This document shows positions 8,761 to 17,401 of a DNA stretch of 64,000 nucleotides, one piece after another. The stretch's first letter is position 1, and every line of letters starts with the position of its first letter. Below the pieces are notes generated by a model. That model searched no databases. It was not told the origin of the DNA and saw only the letters and a list, made by a program, of their open reading frames with translations. A program made the position numbers and the translations under genes. Source of the stretch: Leptospira jelokensis (GTDB lineage: Bacteria; Spirochaetota; Leptospiria; Leptospirales; Leptospiraceae); assembly GCF_004769635.1 (NCBI RefSeq), contig NZ_RQGH01000007.1:1-64000 (forward strand), written 5' to 3'.

Positions 8761-9441
8761 ATGGAATTAATTTTCATAAAAGACAAATTAACCAATCATT
8801 CGTTTACACGGTCTGTTTCGGAAAATTTAGATGATTGGGCCATTGGTTTCGAACAAAACCAAGAGCAAAAAAAGCAGATCCAAGAATGGTTTGATTCAGT
8901 GATCCACCAATTCATTCATATTCTAGATGATGTGGAAGTAAAGGAAGAACTGAGTGTCCTTCTATTTTCAAAATATGTAGAACTAAAATGTTATTGGAAA
9001 CAGCTAAATACCCAAATCCAATACCAGAATTTCAACCGAGGGGACGCGGATCCAGATTTAATCATCAAAGCTTCCCTTACAACTTATATCCTCATCGCAT
9101 TAGAACCGATGATCCATGAGGAGGATTTGACTGAGATCCAACAATTTTTAGCCAAACCAATCCGAGAACTCATGATTGAGGAAACTTCGCAAGAACTCAT
9201 TCAAAATCATTCTGATGAGACCGAAAACTATTTATTAGAACAACAAATTGAAGCCTTGTACTATGACAAAGAAAAGTTACTTTTACAATTAAACTGTACG
9301 GATATGGCAGGAGTCATCGAAGTGATGCAAAACATGCGAGACCAAGTCCAAAGTTTAAAACAAGAAATGGAAGATTCATGCATTCTGGATGGACAAATCC
9401 GTTTTACAGGAAAACGAAGGATACGGATTCAGAAAATCTAA
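8761..9441 (+). CDS. Hypothetical helical protein sharing a C-terminal module with its neighbour
   Basis: A 226-residue acidic, mainly helical cytoplasmic protein that I do not recognise. The N-terminal 145 residues look like an all-alpha globular domain with several Trp residues (LDDWAIGFE, IQEWFDSV, KCYWKQLN). Residues about 158-205 carry the same helical module as the 82-residue protein upstream, and the C terminus is basic (FTGKRRIRIQKI). The ATG at 8761 follows ACAGGGGTC, a usable ribosome site. It is the third gene of the chemoreceptor cluster. An all-alpha sensory fold is conceivable, but there is no proof of one. Confidence 0.65.
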   Translation: MELIFIKDKLTNHSFTRSVSENLDDWAIGFEQNQEQKKQIQEWFDSVIHQFIHILDDVEVKEELSVLLFSKYVELKCYWKQLNTQIQYQNFNRGDADPDLIIKASLTTYILIALEPMIHEEDLTEIQQFLAKPIRELMIEETSQELIQNHSDETENYLLEQQIEALYYDKEKLLLQLNCTDMAGVIEVMQNMRDQVQSLKQEMEDSCILDGQIRFTGKRRIRIQKI

Positions 9442-9487
9442 TCCAAAGAGAGTTGCCCTAGCCCAATGTTCCTAAAATTCTGGTTTT

Positions 9488-11008
9488 ATGGACATTGATT
9501 CTTTACTTGGTGAATTAAAAACACTCATCAATTCACCCAAAGAACTTGTAACCTTACCAGAAGAAAAACGGCTGGAACTTATGATCCTCTGCGGAAAAAT
9601 TTCCAGACCAGATCGAAATGAAGTTCGTAAGCGAAATCGGACTGTCCGAGTTGAAAAAAAACAAATTATCAAAATCCAAGAGAAACAAAAGACTGCATTA
9701 ACCGGCATTAGACGAGCTCGTGAATCGTCGGTTTTCAAAGCACCTTTACAGATTTCCAATTCTGCTGGTTGGTCCTGGGATACGGCGACAGAGTTATTGC
9801 AACCTAAACCATGTTATATTTGTAAAACTCCATTCACCAAACTGCATTTTTTTTATGACTCAATGTGCCCATCCTGCGCAGAGTTAAATTATTCAAAACG
9901 ATACCAAACCGCTGATTTAAGGGGAACTGTGGCAGTGATCACAGGTTCGCGGCTCAAAATTGGGTACCAAGCCACTCTCCTCCTGCTTCGGGCCGGCGCA
10001 AGGGTGATCGCTACGACAAGATTTCCAATTGACTCTGCCATTCGTTTTGCAAAGGAATCCGATTTTCATTTGTGGAAGGACCGATTACAAATATTTGGTT
10101 TGGATTTACGCCACACTCCCAGTGTTGAAATTTTTTGTAAGTTTTTAGAAAACCATTTAGAAAGATTAGATATCCTCATCAACAATGCAGCCCAGACAGT
10201 AAGAAGGCCACCTGGTTTTTACGCACATCTTTTGGAAATGGAAAGTACTGCCATTTCTGACTTACCAACTGAAACTCAAAAACTGCTTAACTTTTACCAA
10301 CATTGCAAAAACGAATTGGACTCCTATCGTTCCGATACAGAAATGAAAGACACCGCAACTGCACTTGCAGTGAGTTGGAACCATAAAACTCCAGGAGTAG
10401 GCATTCGTTCTTCAGCGGCTCTTTCCCAAATCCCTTATTCTCATGACAATTCTCATGAGTTAGAAGCAGTTTTCCCTGAAGGGAAGTTAGATGCAGATTT
10501 ACAGCAAGTTGATCTTCGCAAAACAAATAGTTGGCGACTTAAATTAGGAGAAATTAATACTTCCGAAATGTTGGAAGTGCAACTTGTCAACGCAGTGGCA
10601 CCCTTTGTATTGTGTAATCGATTGGTGGGTCTTATGCGAAAAGATAATACTGGGAAAAAACACATCATCAACGTTTCTGCTATGGAAGGAAAGTTCCATC
10701 GTTTTAAAAAAGAAGATCGCCACCCCCACACCAATATGGCAAAAGCCGCACTCAATATGATGACTCATACTTCTGCAGAAGACTTTGCAAAAGATGGGAT
10801 ATTTATGAATGCAGTTGATACGGGATGGGTGACAGATGAAGATCCTATTGAACTTGCCAAACGAAAACAAGACCTACATGACTTCCAACCCCCTCTCGAT
10901 ATTGTGGATGGTGCCGCAAGGGTTGTGGATCCATTGTTTGATGGAGTGAATACAGGCAAACATTGGATCGGTAAATTTCTAAAAGATTATTTCCCTATCG
11001 ATTGGTAG
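9488..11008 (+). CDS. Long-form SDR oxidoreductase with N-terminal Zn-ribbon-like segment
   Basis: A 506-residue protein. Residues 1-100 are basic and helical. Residues 113-135 hold a CYICKTPF...MCPSC zinc-ribbon-like motif. A short-chain dehydrogenase domain runs from about 145, with the dinucleotide-binding TGSRLKIG (152-159) and [13 protein letters not shown] (NNAG-type) motifs. The catalytic Ser is likely S397 (INVSAMEG). The position of the usual YxxxK Tyr reads TNMAK (N416, K420), so the general-acid Tyr is missing. The downstream [11 protein letters not shown] stretch matches the cofactor-stabilising region of SDRs. The domain is twice the normal SDR length because of the N-terminal extension and a large insert at about 230-340. 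A lost Tyr suggests either altered chemistry or a binding role. Confidence 0.75.
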   Translation: MDIDSLLGELKTLINSPKELVTLPEEKRLELMILCGKISRPDRNEVRKRNRTVRVEKKQIIKIQEKQKTALTGIRRARESSVFKAPLQISNSAGWSWDTATELLQPKPCYICKTPFTKLHFFYDSMCPSCAELNYSKRYQTADLRGTVAVITGSRLKIGYQATLLLLRAGARVIATTRFPIDSAIRFAKESDFHLWKDRLQIFGLDLRHTPSVEIFCKFLENHLERLDILINNAAQTVRRPPGFYAHLLEMESTAISDLPTETQKLLNFYQHCKNELDSYRSDTEMKDTATALAVSWNHKTPGVGIRSSAALSQIPYSHDNSHELEAVFPEGKLDADLQQVDLRKTNSWRLKLGEINTSEMLEVQLVNAVAPFVLCNRLVGLMRKDNTGKKHIINVSAMEGKFHRFKKEDRHPHTNMAKAALNMMTHTSAEDFAKDGIFMNAVDTGWVTDEDPIELAKRKQDLHDFQPPLDIVDGAARVVDPLFDGVNTGKHWIGKFLKDYFPIDW

Positions 11009-11025
11009 AGTCATCCCATATCCAA

Positions 11026-11529
11026 TTAGGTAGGTGAAACCTGTTTTGCATAAAGGGTCGCAGGCGAATACCCAAAACGATTCGGAACAGTAAACCCGTA
11101 TCCCTTTAAAATCATTGCGATGATGGCATAATGGTGCACGGTATGAGAGACTAGGAAAAGTAATTCTCGTTCGATTGTGGAAGATAAAACAGGTTTCGGA
11201 AACTCTGGATTGTAATTTTGAGAGACAAGAACCTGCCCTTCGGGAATTCCATTCTGTAGTAATGCTAAGCAGAGCGTCCCTAAGATTTCCAAAGCATAGG
11301 TACGATTTGTTTCGAGTTTTAAATTTCGTTCCCGTTTGTCATAATCAATGTAACCTCGGGCAATACCTTGCAGAAACATTTGGTAGTGTTCTATGATGTG
11401 GCGGAAATGTTCTCCTACCGAAGAAAGGCCATCATCCCTTTCCGAATGGTAGAAATCATCTGGTAAAATTTCTAATAGTGCGATCCCTTCCTTCAAAAGG
11501 ATTTCATTTTCTTCATACAAACTTGGCAT
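11026..11529 (-). CDS. DinB-family metal-binding four-helix protein
   Basis: A 167-residue cytoplasmic protein with the DinB/YfiT-like pattern. One His lies in a helix after a conserved Gly (GEHFRHIIEHYQMF), and a C-terminal HTVHHYAIIAMI motif supplies the other metal ligands. The family often binds Ni or Zn, and some members are thiol S-transferases acting on bacillithiol or mycothiol; the substrate is not inferable here. It lies convergent to the SDR gene with an 17-base gap, and its start faces the intergenic region carrying the operator-like palindrome at 11753-11766. Confidence 0.7.
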   Translation of the reverse strand: MPSLYEENEILLKEGIALLEILPDDFYHSERDDGLSSVGEHFRHIIEHYQMFLQGIARGYIDYDKRERNLKLETNRTYALEILGTLCLALLQNGIPEGQVLVSQNYNPEFPKPVLSSTIERELLFLVSHTVHHYAIIAMILKGYGFTVPNRFGYSPATLYAKQVSPT

Positions 11530-11749
11530 CTTTTTCCCAACTTAGACCCGTCATCAAAAAACTGTCTCAAATTAATTTTGCCAAAAGAAAGAATTCTTGT
11601 TCTCAATTTACCGTCTTTTTGGTGCAAAAAAACCTCATTCAGCGAAAAAAATCCCTTAAACAAGGGAAAATGAATATTAGTGAAAAAAACGAAGAGAAAA
11701 AAAGAATTTCTGTATCGGTTCCATTTCCGAAAACTTCCATTTTATTATA

Positions 11750-11778
11750 TTGACTGACCAGTCAGTATCTCTGTTTAT
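11750..11778 (+). promoter_or_regulatory. Predicted promoter overlapped by a TetR-type operator
   Basis: A near-perfect palindrome ACTGACCAGTCAGT (11753-11766; six-base arms around CA) lies 20 bases before the GT39 start. It overlaps a plausible -35 TTGACT (11750-11755), with a weak -10 around GTTTAT/TTTATG at 11773-11778, an arrangement expected for a repressor that blocks RNA polymerase. The core TGACCAGTCA recurs at 13731-13740, before the GT2 gene. The spacing and symmetry suit TetR-family sites, but no TetR gene is in the window, so the regulator is unknown. The 220 bases upstream (11530-11749) hold only AT-rich sequence and a small CCCTT/AAGGG hairpin near 11655. Confidence 0.5.
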
Positions 11779-11786
11779 GGAAAACA

Positions 11787-13403
11787 ATGGTTATCATGGT
11801 TCCCTTAATCAGTGGCCTTCTACTTCTCATTTTTGGAGCCATCATCAGTTCACCCGATGCCCCATTCCCACAAGGGGATGAGATCATGCACATTCGTTCG
11901 ATTCGGGAAAGCCTGCAGATGGGAAGTTACTGGATTCCTAGCCTATCTGGTATGCCAAACCCATACAAACCACCTTTACTCTTTTGGTTGGGAATGGTTT
12001 CGGACCAAATCTTTGGTGTGGGGTATGCCCCGGAACGACTCGTTTCTTTGGTTTTTGGTTTGGGAAGTTTGTTCCTACTCTACCGATTGGCATATCTCAT
12101 TCGGAATTCAAAAATAGAAGCGGCCATCACAGCCATTCTATTTGGATTTTCCTTTTTATCTCTAAAATTCTTTGGCCTTCTTATGATGGAAGGGCTGATG
12201 GCATTTTTTGTTTTGTTTTACTTTTATCATTTTTACCTCTATCGAAAAACGAAACGTAAGGTTTATTTGATTTTGGGAAGTTTTGTCTCAGGAATTGGGT
12301 ATTTATTAAAAGGTCCCATCCTTCACGTGTATTTATTTTTATTCATCATCAGTTATTTTTATGTGAAGGTGATTCGTTTCCGAAAAGGGAAAATAAATAT
12401 CAATTGGAAACATATCTTAAAGGAAAAATTCATAATTTTGTCCTTTGGGTTCACGATCCTTGTTCCAGTGATTTGGATTTTATTTTTGTATTTTTATGTG
12501 CCTTCAGGTAAAGACTTATTACGATTTTTCTTTATCACGGAAAATGTAGGGAAGTTTTATTCTGCAAACCAACCAGGGATTCGCATATGGTTTGGCTGGA
12601 TTCTCTATACGATTCCTTTTACGATACCGATTTTCCATATGGTTTGGAATTCTGTTTTCCAAAAAAATCAAATAAAACACCAAATCTATGTACAAACAAT
12701 TTTAGTATTTTTAATTTTGGTGACAAGTTTACACCTGCTCCCCAATCGAAAGGACCCATATTATGTGACACCTTTTATTAGTTTTTTATTTTTACTTCCA
12801 CTCATGAATCGTATGAGTTGGGAATCATACCTATCCACAAAAACAAATCGATTCTCAATTTTAATTGTATATTTCGTACTCGTAATCATCGCAATCTTAT
12901 TGAGACTCCCCCAGTTATTTGTCGTTTCACTTTTTGGCACTGTCATTGCAGGAAGTTCATTTTCTTTGAATCATAACAATACTAGATCCTTTTGGATGAT
13001 TATACTCACTCAAATTGCAATCATTCCAATTTTGATCTTTTTTTTACTCCGTCCCATGTCGGATCCAAACTTACCCGAACAAACGTTAGAAGCCAATCAA
13101 GAGAACATTTGTGTTGTGGCAGAGAATCCTTGGACGGCTATGGATGTACAAAACAAATTAGAGTCAGCAAAAATTCAATTTTCACTCCCTTTAACCATAG
13201 AGGAAAATTGTAATCATACGAATTATCTAATCAATTATACGAGTAAGGAAGTTCCCCAAGGTTACATAATGGTGAATTCTTGGTACCACTGGACACAACA
13301 CTTACAAATGGATGTACCAACTCTATTCAATTCAATTTTGAAAATGGATCTATCAAAATTCAAAACAAAAATTTCACTATGGAAACGAGGGGTTGGCATT
13401 TGA
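11787..13403 (+). CDS. GT39/ArnT-like membrane glycosyltransferase
   Basis: A 538-residue protein with about ten to twelve predicted membrane segments. The first extracytoplasmic loop holds the acidic FPQGDEIMHIRSI motif, the position used by GT39 (protein O-mannosyltransferase, ArnT) enzymes for catalysis, followed by PYKPPLLFW, also typical. Such enzymes transfer a sugar from a polyprenyl-phosphate donor to lipid A or protein on the periplasmic face. The DPM1-like GT2 encoded two genes downstream could make that donor. The gene starts right after the palindromic operator and overlaps the next start by 25 bases. The acceptor is unknown. Confidence 0.8.
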   Translation: MVIMVPLISGLLLLIFGAIISSPDAPFPQGDEIMHIRSIRESLQMGSYWIPSLSGMPNPYKPPLLFWLGMVSDQIFGVGYAPERLVSLVFGLGSLFLLYRLAYLIRNSKIEAAITAILFGFSFLSLKFFGLLMMEGLMAFFVLFYFYHFYLYRKTKRKVYLILGSFVSGIGYLLKGPILHVYLFLFIISYFYVKVIRFRKGKININWKHILKEKFIILSFGFTILVPVIWILFLYFYVPSGKDLLRFFFITENVGKFYSANQPGIRIWFGWILYTIPFTIPIFHMVWNSVFQKNQIKHQIYVQTILVFLILVTSLHLLPNRKDPYYVTPFISFLFLLPLMNRMSWESYLSTKTNRFSILIVYFVLVIIAILLRLPQLFVVSLFGTVIAGSSFSLNHNNTRSFWMIILTQIAIIPILIFFLLRPMSDPNLPEQTLEANQENICVVAENPWTAMDVQNKLESAKIQFSLPLTIEENCNHTNYLINYTSKEVPQGYIMVNSWYHWTQHLQMDVPTLFNSILKMDLSKFKTKISLWKRGVGI

Positions 13404-13714
13404 AGAAATATGGAATCTTAGTTTTAATTTTGTTTTCGGTCACGATTTGGGACCTTTCCAAGAACAACCTGATGCATTTTGGGAAAAAAGTTTCTACAAT
13501 GGAAGCACCTAAATGTAAATCAATGTGTGAATCAGTAAACCGATGTTTGAGTGCAGAACAAAAACAATTACAAGACCCTAAACTTGTTCAGTTTGCATGT
13601 GAGATTCTTTGCACAAAACAATACCAACTGTTTGAAGGTTGTTCTCAGGCTATTTTAACTTCCTGTCAATCAGGAGAGGTATGTATTAAAAATTTAACAA
13701 AGGGGCTTTTTTAA
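13379..13714 (+). CDS. Small Cys-rich exported or membrane-anchored protein
   Basis: The frame is open from 13280, but the first part is only an overlap with the GT39 gene. I take the ATG at 13379 (METRGWHLKKYGILVLILF), giving 111 residues. A TTG at 13400, overlapping the upstream TGA, is also possible. Residues about 12-28 form one hydrophobic helix, likely a signal anchor. The remaining region contains eight Cys residues in pairs (CKSMCESVNRC, FACEILC, FEGCSQ, SCQSGEVC), which suggests periplasmic disulphides. No family was recognised. Its place between two glycosyltransferase genes makes it a candidate accessory factor or acceptor of the pathway; this is inference. Confidence 0.65.
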   Translation: METRGWHLKKYGILVLILFSVTIWDLSKNNLMHFGKKVSTMEAPKCKSMCESVNRCLSAEQKQLQDPKLVQFACEILCTKQYQLFEGCSQAILTSCQSGEVCIKNLTKGLF

Positions 13715-13729
13715 TTATAAAGAAGTTGA

Positions 13730-13741
13730 ATGACCAGTCAT
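13730..13741. promoter_or_regulatory. Second copy of the TGACCAGTCA operator-like palindrome
   Basis: ATGACCAGTCAT is a palindrome except for its central CA, and it overlaps the start codon of the GT2 gene (ATG at 13740-13742). It shares the 10-base core with the promoter-overlapping site at 11753-11766. A TATAAA-like segment lies just upstream (about 13715-13722). A bound repressor here would block initiation or early elongation on the second half of the cluster. Confidence 0.4.
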
Positions 13742-14498
13742 GCAAGATAAAACAAGTATCATCATTCCTACATACAATGAAGCAGGAAATATCAAAAATT
13801 GTGTAGAAACAATCACTCGTATCTTAGAGAAACATTCAATTTTATTTGAAATCATCATTGTGGATGATCATTCTCCCGATGGAACCTATGAAGTAACAAA
13901 AGTAATGGAAAAGTATGACCCGAGGGTCAAACCTTTTGTAAGACTTACAGAAAAAGGATTAAGTTCTGCAGTTACTTTTGGATACAGTAAGGCAAGTGGG
14001 GACAAATTGATTGTGGTGGATGCGGATTTCCAACATGATTATAACAAAATTCCAGATCTCATACATTTATTAAAAGACAATGATATTGTAGTGGCGACAA
14101 GAAGGAGTCAGGATGGAGGTTATGGAAATTTTCCCATCTTACGTAAGTTAGCAAGCCTTTTCGCAACCAAAATATCAGAATGGCTATTCCCTGTTAAAAT
14201 TTCAGATCCGATGAGTGGTTTTTTTGGAATTCGTAAATCCGTCTATTTAGACACAAAAGACAAGTTACACCCAAGGGGTTATAAAATCCTTTTTGAAATC
14301 TTAGGAGTTGTCAAAACAGACAAAATCGCTGAGATCGGTTACACTTTTGGACTGCGCACTTGGGGGCATTCCAAATTGGATTCCTTTGTGATCTTTTATT
14401 TCCTATGGGATTTGGTTTCCATCAAATGGAACCAATGGAAAGAATCCCACCGCTTCTTTTATGGTGCAAAAGGTAGGAATTCTCACATCCATCCCTAA
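13740..14498 (+). CDS. Polyprenol-phosphate mannose synthase-like glycosyltransferase (GT2, DPM1 type)
   Basis: A 252-residue GT-A enzyme. The N-terminal IIPTYNEAGNI motif, VDDHSPDGT (nucleotide-binding Asp pair) and VVDADFQHD (DxD-type metal site) are the standard DPM1 motifs, followed by VATRRSQDGGYGNF and ISDPMSGFFGIR. These match dolichol/polyprenol-phosphate mannose or glucose synthases, which load a sugar from an NDP donor onto a polyprenyl phosphate at the cytoplasmic face. The enzyme has no long C-terminal membrane domain, so a soluble or peripheral type is likely. It is functionally complementary to the GT39 enzyme in the same cluster. Confidence 0.85.
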   Translation: MQDKTSIIIPTYNEAGNIKNCVETITRILEKHSILFEIIIVDDHSPDGTYEVTKVMEKYDPRVKPFVRLTEKGLSSAVTFGYSKASGDKLIVVDADFQHDYNKIPDLIHLLKDNDIVVATRRSQDGGYGNFPILRKLASLFATKISEWLFPVKISDPMSGFFGIRKSVYLDTKDKLHPRGYKILFEILGVVKTDKIAEIGYTFGLRTWGHSKLDSFVIFYFLWDLVSIKWNQWKESHRFFYGAKGRNSHIHP

Positions 14499-14618
14499 TT
14501 CCAACTTAAGTGAATTTTGAAAAAAGGTGGATTGAAAAGATTTTTTTTAATTCGTTTTTTCTTTGAGATTCCTAAGGTATTTTATTTGATTACCGTAGAT
14601 CATTTTGTGAGGGACAAA

Positions 14619-14912
14619 ATGGTTACGGACATCATTCACGAAAAAAGTTACCGAGTGGAAACCAATCGTTTGGATTTATATTCTGCTAAAAGTTTAGAAG
14701 AGGAGATGGCAAATCTCTTCCAACCAGGAACCATTGCAATCTACATTGACTTTTCCAATGTAGAAGAAGTATCTTCTGCAGTGCTTGGATTAATTTTATA
14801 CAAAAAAATGAATTACCAAAAACAAGGTGTCCGGTTGTACCTTGTCAATGTAAAACCACAAATCCAAAAGATCTTAAAAATTTTAAACCTAAGCCACCAC
14901 CTACTCCCTTGA
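14619..14912 (+). CDS. STAS-domain protein (anti-sigma-factor antagonist-like)
   Basis: The frame is open from a TTG at 14517, but the ATG at 14619 has a clear GAGGG ribosome site five bases upstream and begins exactly where the STAS fold should (MVTDIIHEKSYRVET), giving 97 residues. The segment AIYIDFSNVEEVSSAVLGLI corresponds to the strand and helix that bear the phosphorylatable Ser of SpoIIAA-like proteins, with SS at the N-cap. Such proteins switch partners with anti-sigma kinases. No kinase or sigma factor gene is adjacent. Its end overlaps the convergent GH13 gene by 12 bases. Confidence 0.65.
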   Translation: MVTDIIHEKSYRVETNRLDLYSAKSLEEEMANLFQPGTIAIYIDFSNVEEVSSAVLGLILYKKMNYQKQGVRLYLVNVKPQIQKILKILNLSHHLLP

Positions 14913-16544
14913 AGGTTTGGATCCCATCACTTGTAATATCATACCTGAAAGCGAGGGCAATTCTAAAAACGAACCACTTAGTATCGAACCACCAAAAGCA
15001 TAAATCAGTTTTGTTTTGTTTGGAATTCGTATCTTTTCTCTGCTATTTCCAAAATTTAGATACACATGTAAAATCGTATCTTTATACTTTCTTGCAAAAC
15101 ACAAAACATCATCTGATTCCATCTCGATGGTATCCAAACTCCCTTCTCTGATTGTCTGCCACTCTTTACGAATTTGGAACATGACTCGGTAGTGGTTCCA
15201 CAAAGATTCTGGGTCTTTTTTTTGAAAGGCAACGGTATCTTCTTTTTGGAATGTTCCCAGTGGCAACCAAGAGGTTCCAATGGTAAAACCCGCATTTGGG
15301 GAATCATCCCATAACATTGGTAAACGGCAATTGTCTCGGTTGATATAAATCCCAAGTAAGTTTGATAAAAACAAAGGAACAAACCGATTCATTTTAGCAA
15401 TTGGATCCTTACCTTTGAAGTTGGAAATTCGCCCCTCACCCCGCCCAATTTCTTCTCCATAATAGATGATGGGAACACCTCTGACTAAAAATTGAAAGCA
15501 AACAAGAAGTTTTGCTTTGTTTCGATCACCACCGATCCGATCGATGTATCGCCGTTGGTCATGGTTCCCTAGGACGTACGTTGGAGTATAAGGACTTGGA
15601 AAGATAGTTTCATTTTTTAAAAGTAATTGTTTAAAAAACTTTGCTTGGAATTGGAAATGGATGAGTTCAAACTGAAACACTAAGTTTAGGCCGTCGGCTT
15701 TCTCTCCTAAAAAAGATTTTAAAACTTGGTCGGAACCACTTACCTCTCCAATGAGGAATGGTTTGTGTTTATACTTTGTTATATGTTTTCTTACTTCTTT
15801 GGCAAAGGAAAAAGATTCTGGTAAATTTAGATTGTACTGTTTTTTTTGAAAGAACGCCTCATCATGGTTATCTGGTGTGGGAAAAAACCGAAGACTAAAT
15901 GGATTGTCTTGGAAACTTTCATCTTTGTAGATTGAATTGAAGATATCCAAACGAAATCCATCCACTCCTTTTTTTAACCAAAAATCAAGGACACCGAACA
16001 TAGCTAATTTGACCTTAGGATTTCTGTAATTGAGATCAGGTTGGAAGGATAAAAAATTACTATAATAGTATTCGTCCGTCGTTTGGTCATAATTCCAACC
16101 CGATTTTCCTACCATTGAAATCCAATTATTGGGAGGTTTTTTTCTCCCTTTTTTCCAGATGTAAAATTCTCGTTTTGGATTTGTTACCGAAGATTTGGAT
16201 TCCAAAAACCAAGGGTGTTTGTCAGAAGTATGGTTCATCACCATATCAAGCACCACTTTCATTTTCCGTTTGTGGATTTCTTTGATTAAGCGATCACAAT
16301 CCTCCATGGTTCCAAACCGAGGGTCGATCTTTGTGTAATCAGCAATGTCATAACCAAAATCTTCTCCTGGGCTCTGGTAAAAGGGAGAAAACCAGATCGT
16401 CTCTACCCCCAATTCTTGGATTTCATCCAATCGTTTGAGGATTCCCTTTAAATCCCCGATCCCATCCCCATTGGAATCCTGGAAGGACCAAGGGTAAATT
16501 TGGTAAATCGAAGTTTGTTTCCACCATTCCATCTTGTTTTCCAT
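14901..16544 (-). CDS. GH13 alpha-glucosidase (oligo-1,6-glucosidase/trehalose-hydrolase type)
   Basis: A 547-residue alpha-amylase-family enzyme with the complete catalytic set. DMVMNHTSDKHPWF is conserved region I, GFRLDIFNSIY carries the nucleophile Asp, FLIGEVSG the acid/base Glu and YVLGNHDQRR the transition-state Asp. The N-terminal YQIYPWSFQDSNGDGIGDL segment is characteristic of the exo-acting glucosidase/sucrose-isomerase subfamily, with the SNGDGIGDL calcium-type loop. There is no signal peptide, so it probably cleaves alpha-glucosides or trehalose-type sugars in the cytoplasm. Specificity is not resolved. It is divergent from speD, with an 81-base gap that must hold both promoters. 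Confidence 0.85.
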   Translation of the reverse strand: MENKMEWWKQTSIYQIYPWSFQDSNGDGIGDLKGILKRLDEIQELGVETIWFSPFYQSPGEDFGYDIADYTKIDPRFGTMEDCDRLIKEIHKRKMKVVLDMVMNHTSDKHPWFLESKSSVTNPKREFYIWKKGRKKPPNNWISMVGKSGWNYDQTTDEYYYSNFLSFQPDLNYRNPKVKLAMFGVLDFWLKKGVDGFRLDIFNSIYKDESFQDNPFSLRFFPTPDNHDEAFFQKKQYNLNLPESFSFAKEVRKHITKYKHKPFLIGEVSGSDQVLKSFLGEKADGLNLVFQFELIHFQFQAKFFKQLLLKNETIFPSPYTPTYVLGNHDQRRYIDRIGGDRNKAKLLVCFQFLVRGVPIIYYGEEIGRGEGRISNFKGKDPIAKMNRFVPLFLSNLLGIYINRDNCRLPMLWDDSPNAGFTIGTSWLPLGTFQKEDTVAFQKKDPESLWNHYRVMFQIRKEWQTIREGSLDTIEMESDDVLCFARKYKDTILHVYLNFGNSREKIRIPNKTKLIYAFGGSILSGSFLELPSLSGMILQVMGSKPSRE

Positions 16545-16625
16545 GACTTTTCTAAATTCCTTTCGTTATTTCAGTTGCTTCTTACCTAATCACCGAATTT
16601 CTGTTCTTTATACAAGCAGGTAGCA

Positions 16626-17387
16626 ATGGATAAAGAAAAAATCAAACTTTCCGGTTTCAACAATCTGACAAAAGTTTTGAGTTTCAACCTCTACGATTTT
16701 TGCATCACACTCGATGATGAACAAAAAGGTAGGTACGTAAGTTATATCCACGACAAATACAATGCTAGTAAAATCACAGAGATATCAAAAGAGATCGTAA
16801 AACGAATTGATGCCAATATCCTTTCGGTTTCGGCTCAGGATTACGATCCAGTCGGTGCTTCAGCGATGGTCCTTATGAGTGATGTGAAAGGTGGCGGGAA
16901 TCCCATTCCTTCAGCGCAAGTGAGTATGCATTTGGACAAATCCCATATCACAGTCCACACCTACCCTGATGCGGCTGATCCAGATGGAATTTGTTCTTTC
17001 CGAGTTGATATCGATATTTCTACGTGTGGTGAGATCATTCCTCTTGACTCCATCAACTTCTTATTCGAAGCCTTTGAGTGTGATGTGGTTTACATTGATT
17101 ATGTGGTCAGGGGTTACACAAGACTTGCTGATGGAAGGAAAATTTACAACGACCACCACTTCAATTCCATCCTTGATTTTATCAAACCAGAAATCAAAAG
17201 AAATTATACTTATCTATCCGATATCAACATGCCACAAGATAACACTTGGCAAACCAAGATGATGATTCGTGAACTCGGACCTGAAAACTATTTATTAAAT
17301 CCAGAAGACATTTCTCATCCAGAAGTGCAAAACAAAATGAAACTTCTTAGGGAAGAGATGAAGGAAGTTTACCACATGATCCATTGA
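16626..17387 (+). CDS. speD: S-adenosylmethionine decarboxylase proenzyme, SpeD type
   Basis: The 253-residue protein follows the enterobacterial-type SpeD layout (class 1A, about 260 residues). It begins LSGFNNLTKVLSFNLYDFC and carries ANILSVSAQDYDPVGAS, and the self-cleavage region is HLDKSHITVHTYPD. Cleavage before Ser106 would produce the pyruvoyl cofactor on the alpha chain. The CSFRVDIDISTCGEI segment supplies the processing and active-site residues. The product, decarboxylated AdoMet, donates aminopropyl groups to make spermidine. I see no speE in the window. It is monocistronic, convergent with the Sco-like gene 14 bases away. Confidence 0.93.
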   Translation: MDKEKIKLSGFNNLTKVLSFNLYDFCITLDDEQKGRYVSYIHDKYNASKITEISKEIVKRIDANILSVSAQDYDPVGASAMVLMSDVKGGGNPIPSAQVSMHLDKSHITVHTYPDAADPDGICSFRVDIDISTCGEIIPLDSINFLFEAFECDVVYIDYVVRGYTRLADGRKIYNDHHFNSILDFIKPEIKRNYTYLSDINMPQDNTWQTKMMIRELGPENYLLNPEDISHPEVQNKMKLLREEMKEVYHMIH

Positions 17388-17401
17388 TGGATCATGTTAC
17401 A

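Noticed and set aside
14517..14618. TTG-started N-terminal extension of the STAS protein
   Set aside because: A strong GAGGG site precedes the ATG at 14619 and the fold begins there; the extension is a hydrophobic, Phe-rich stretch with no homology.
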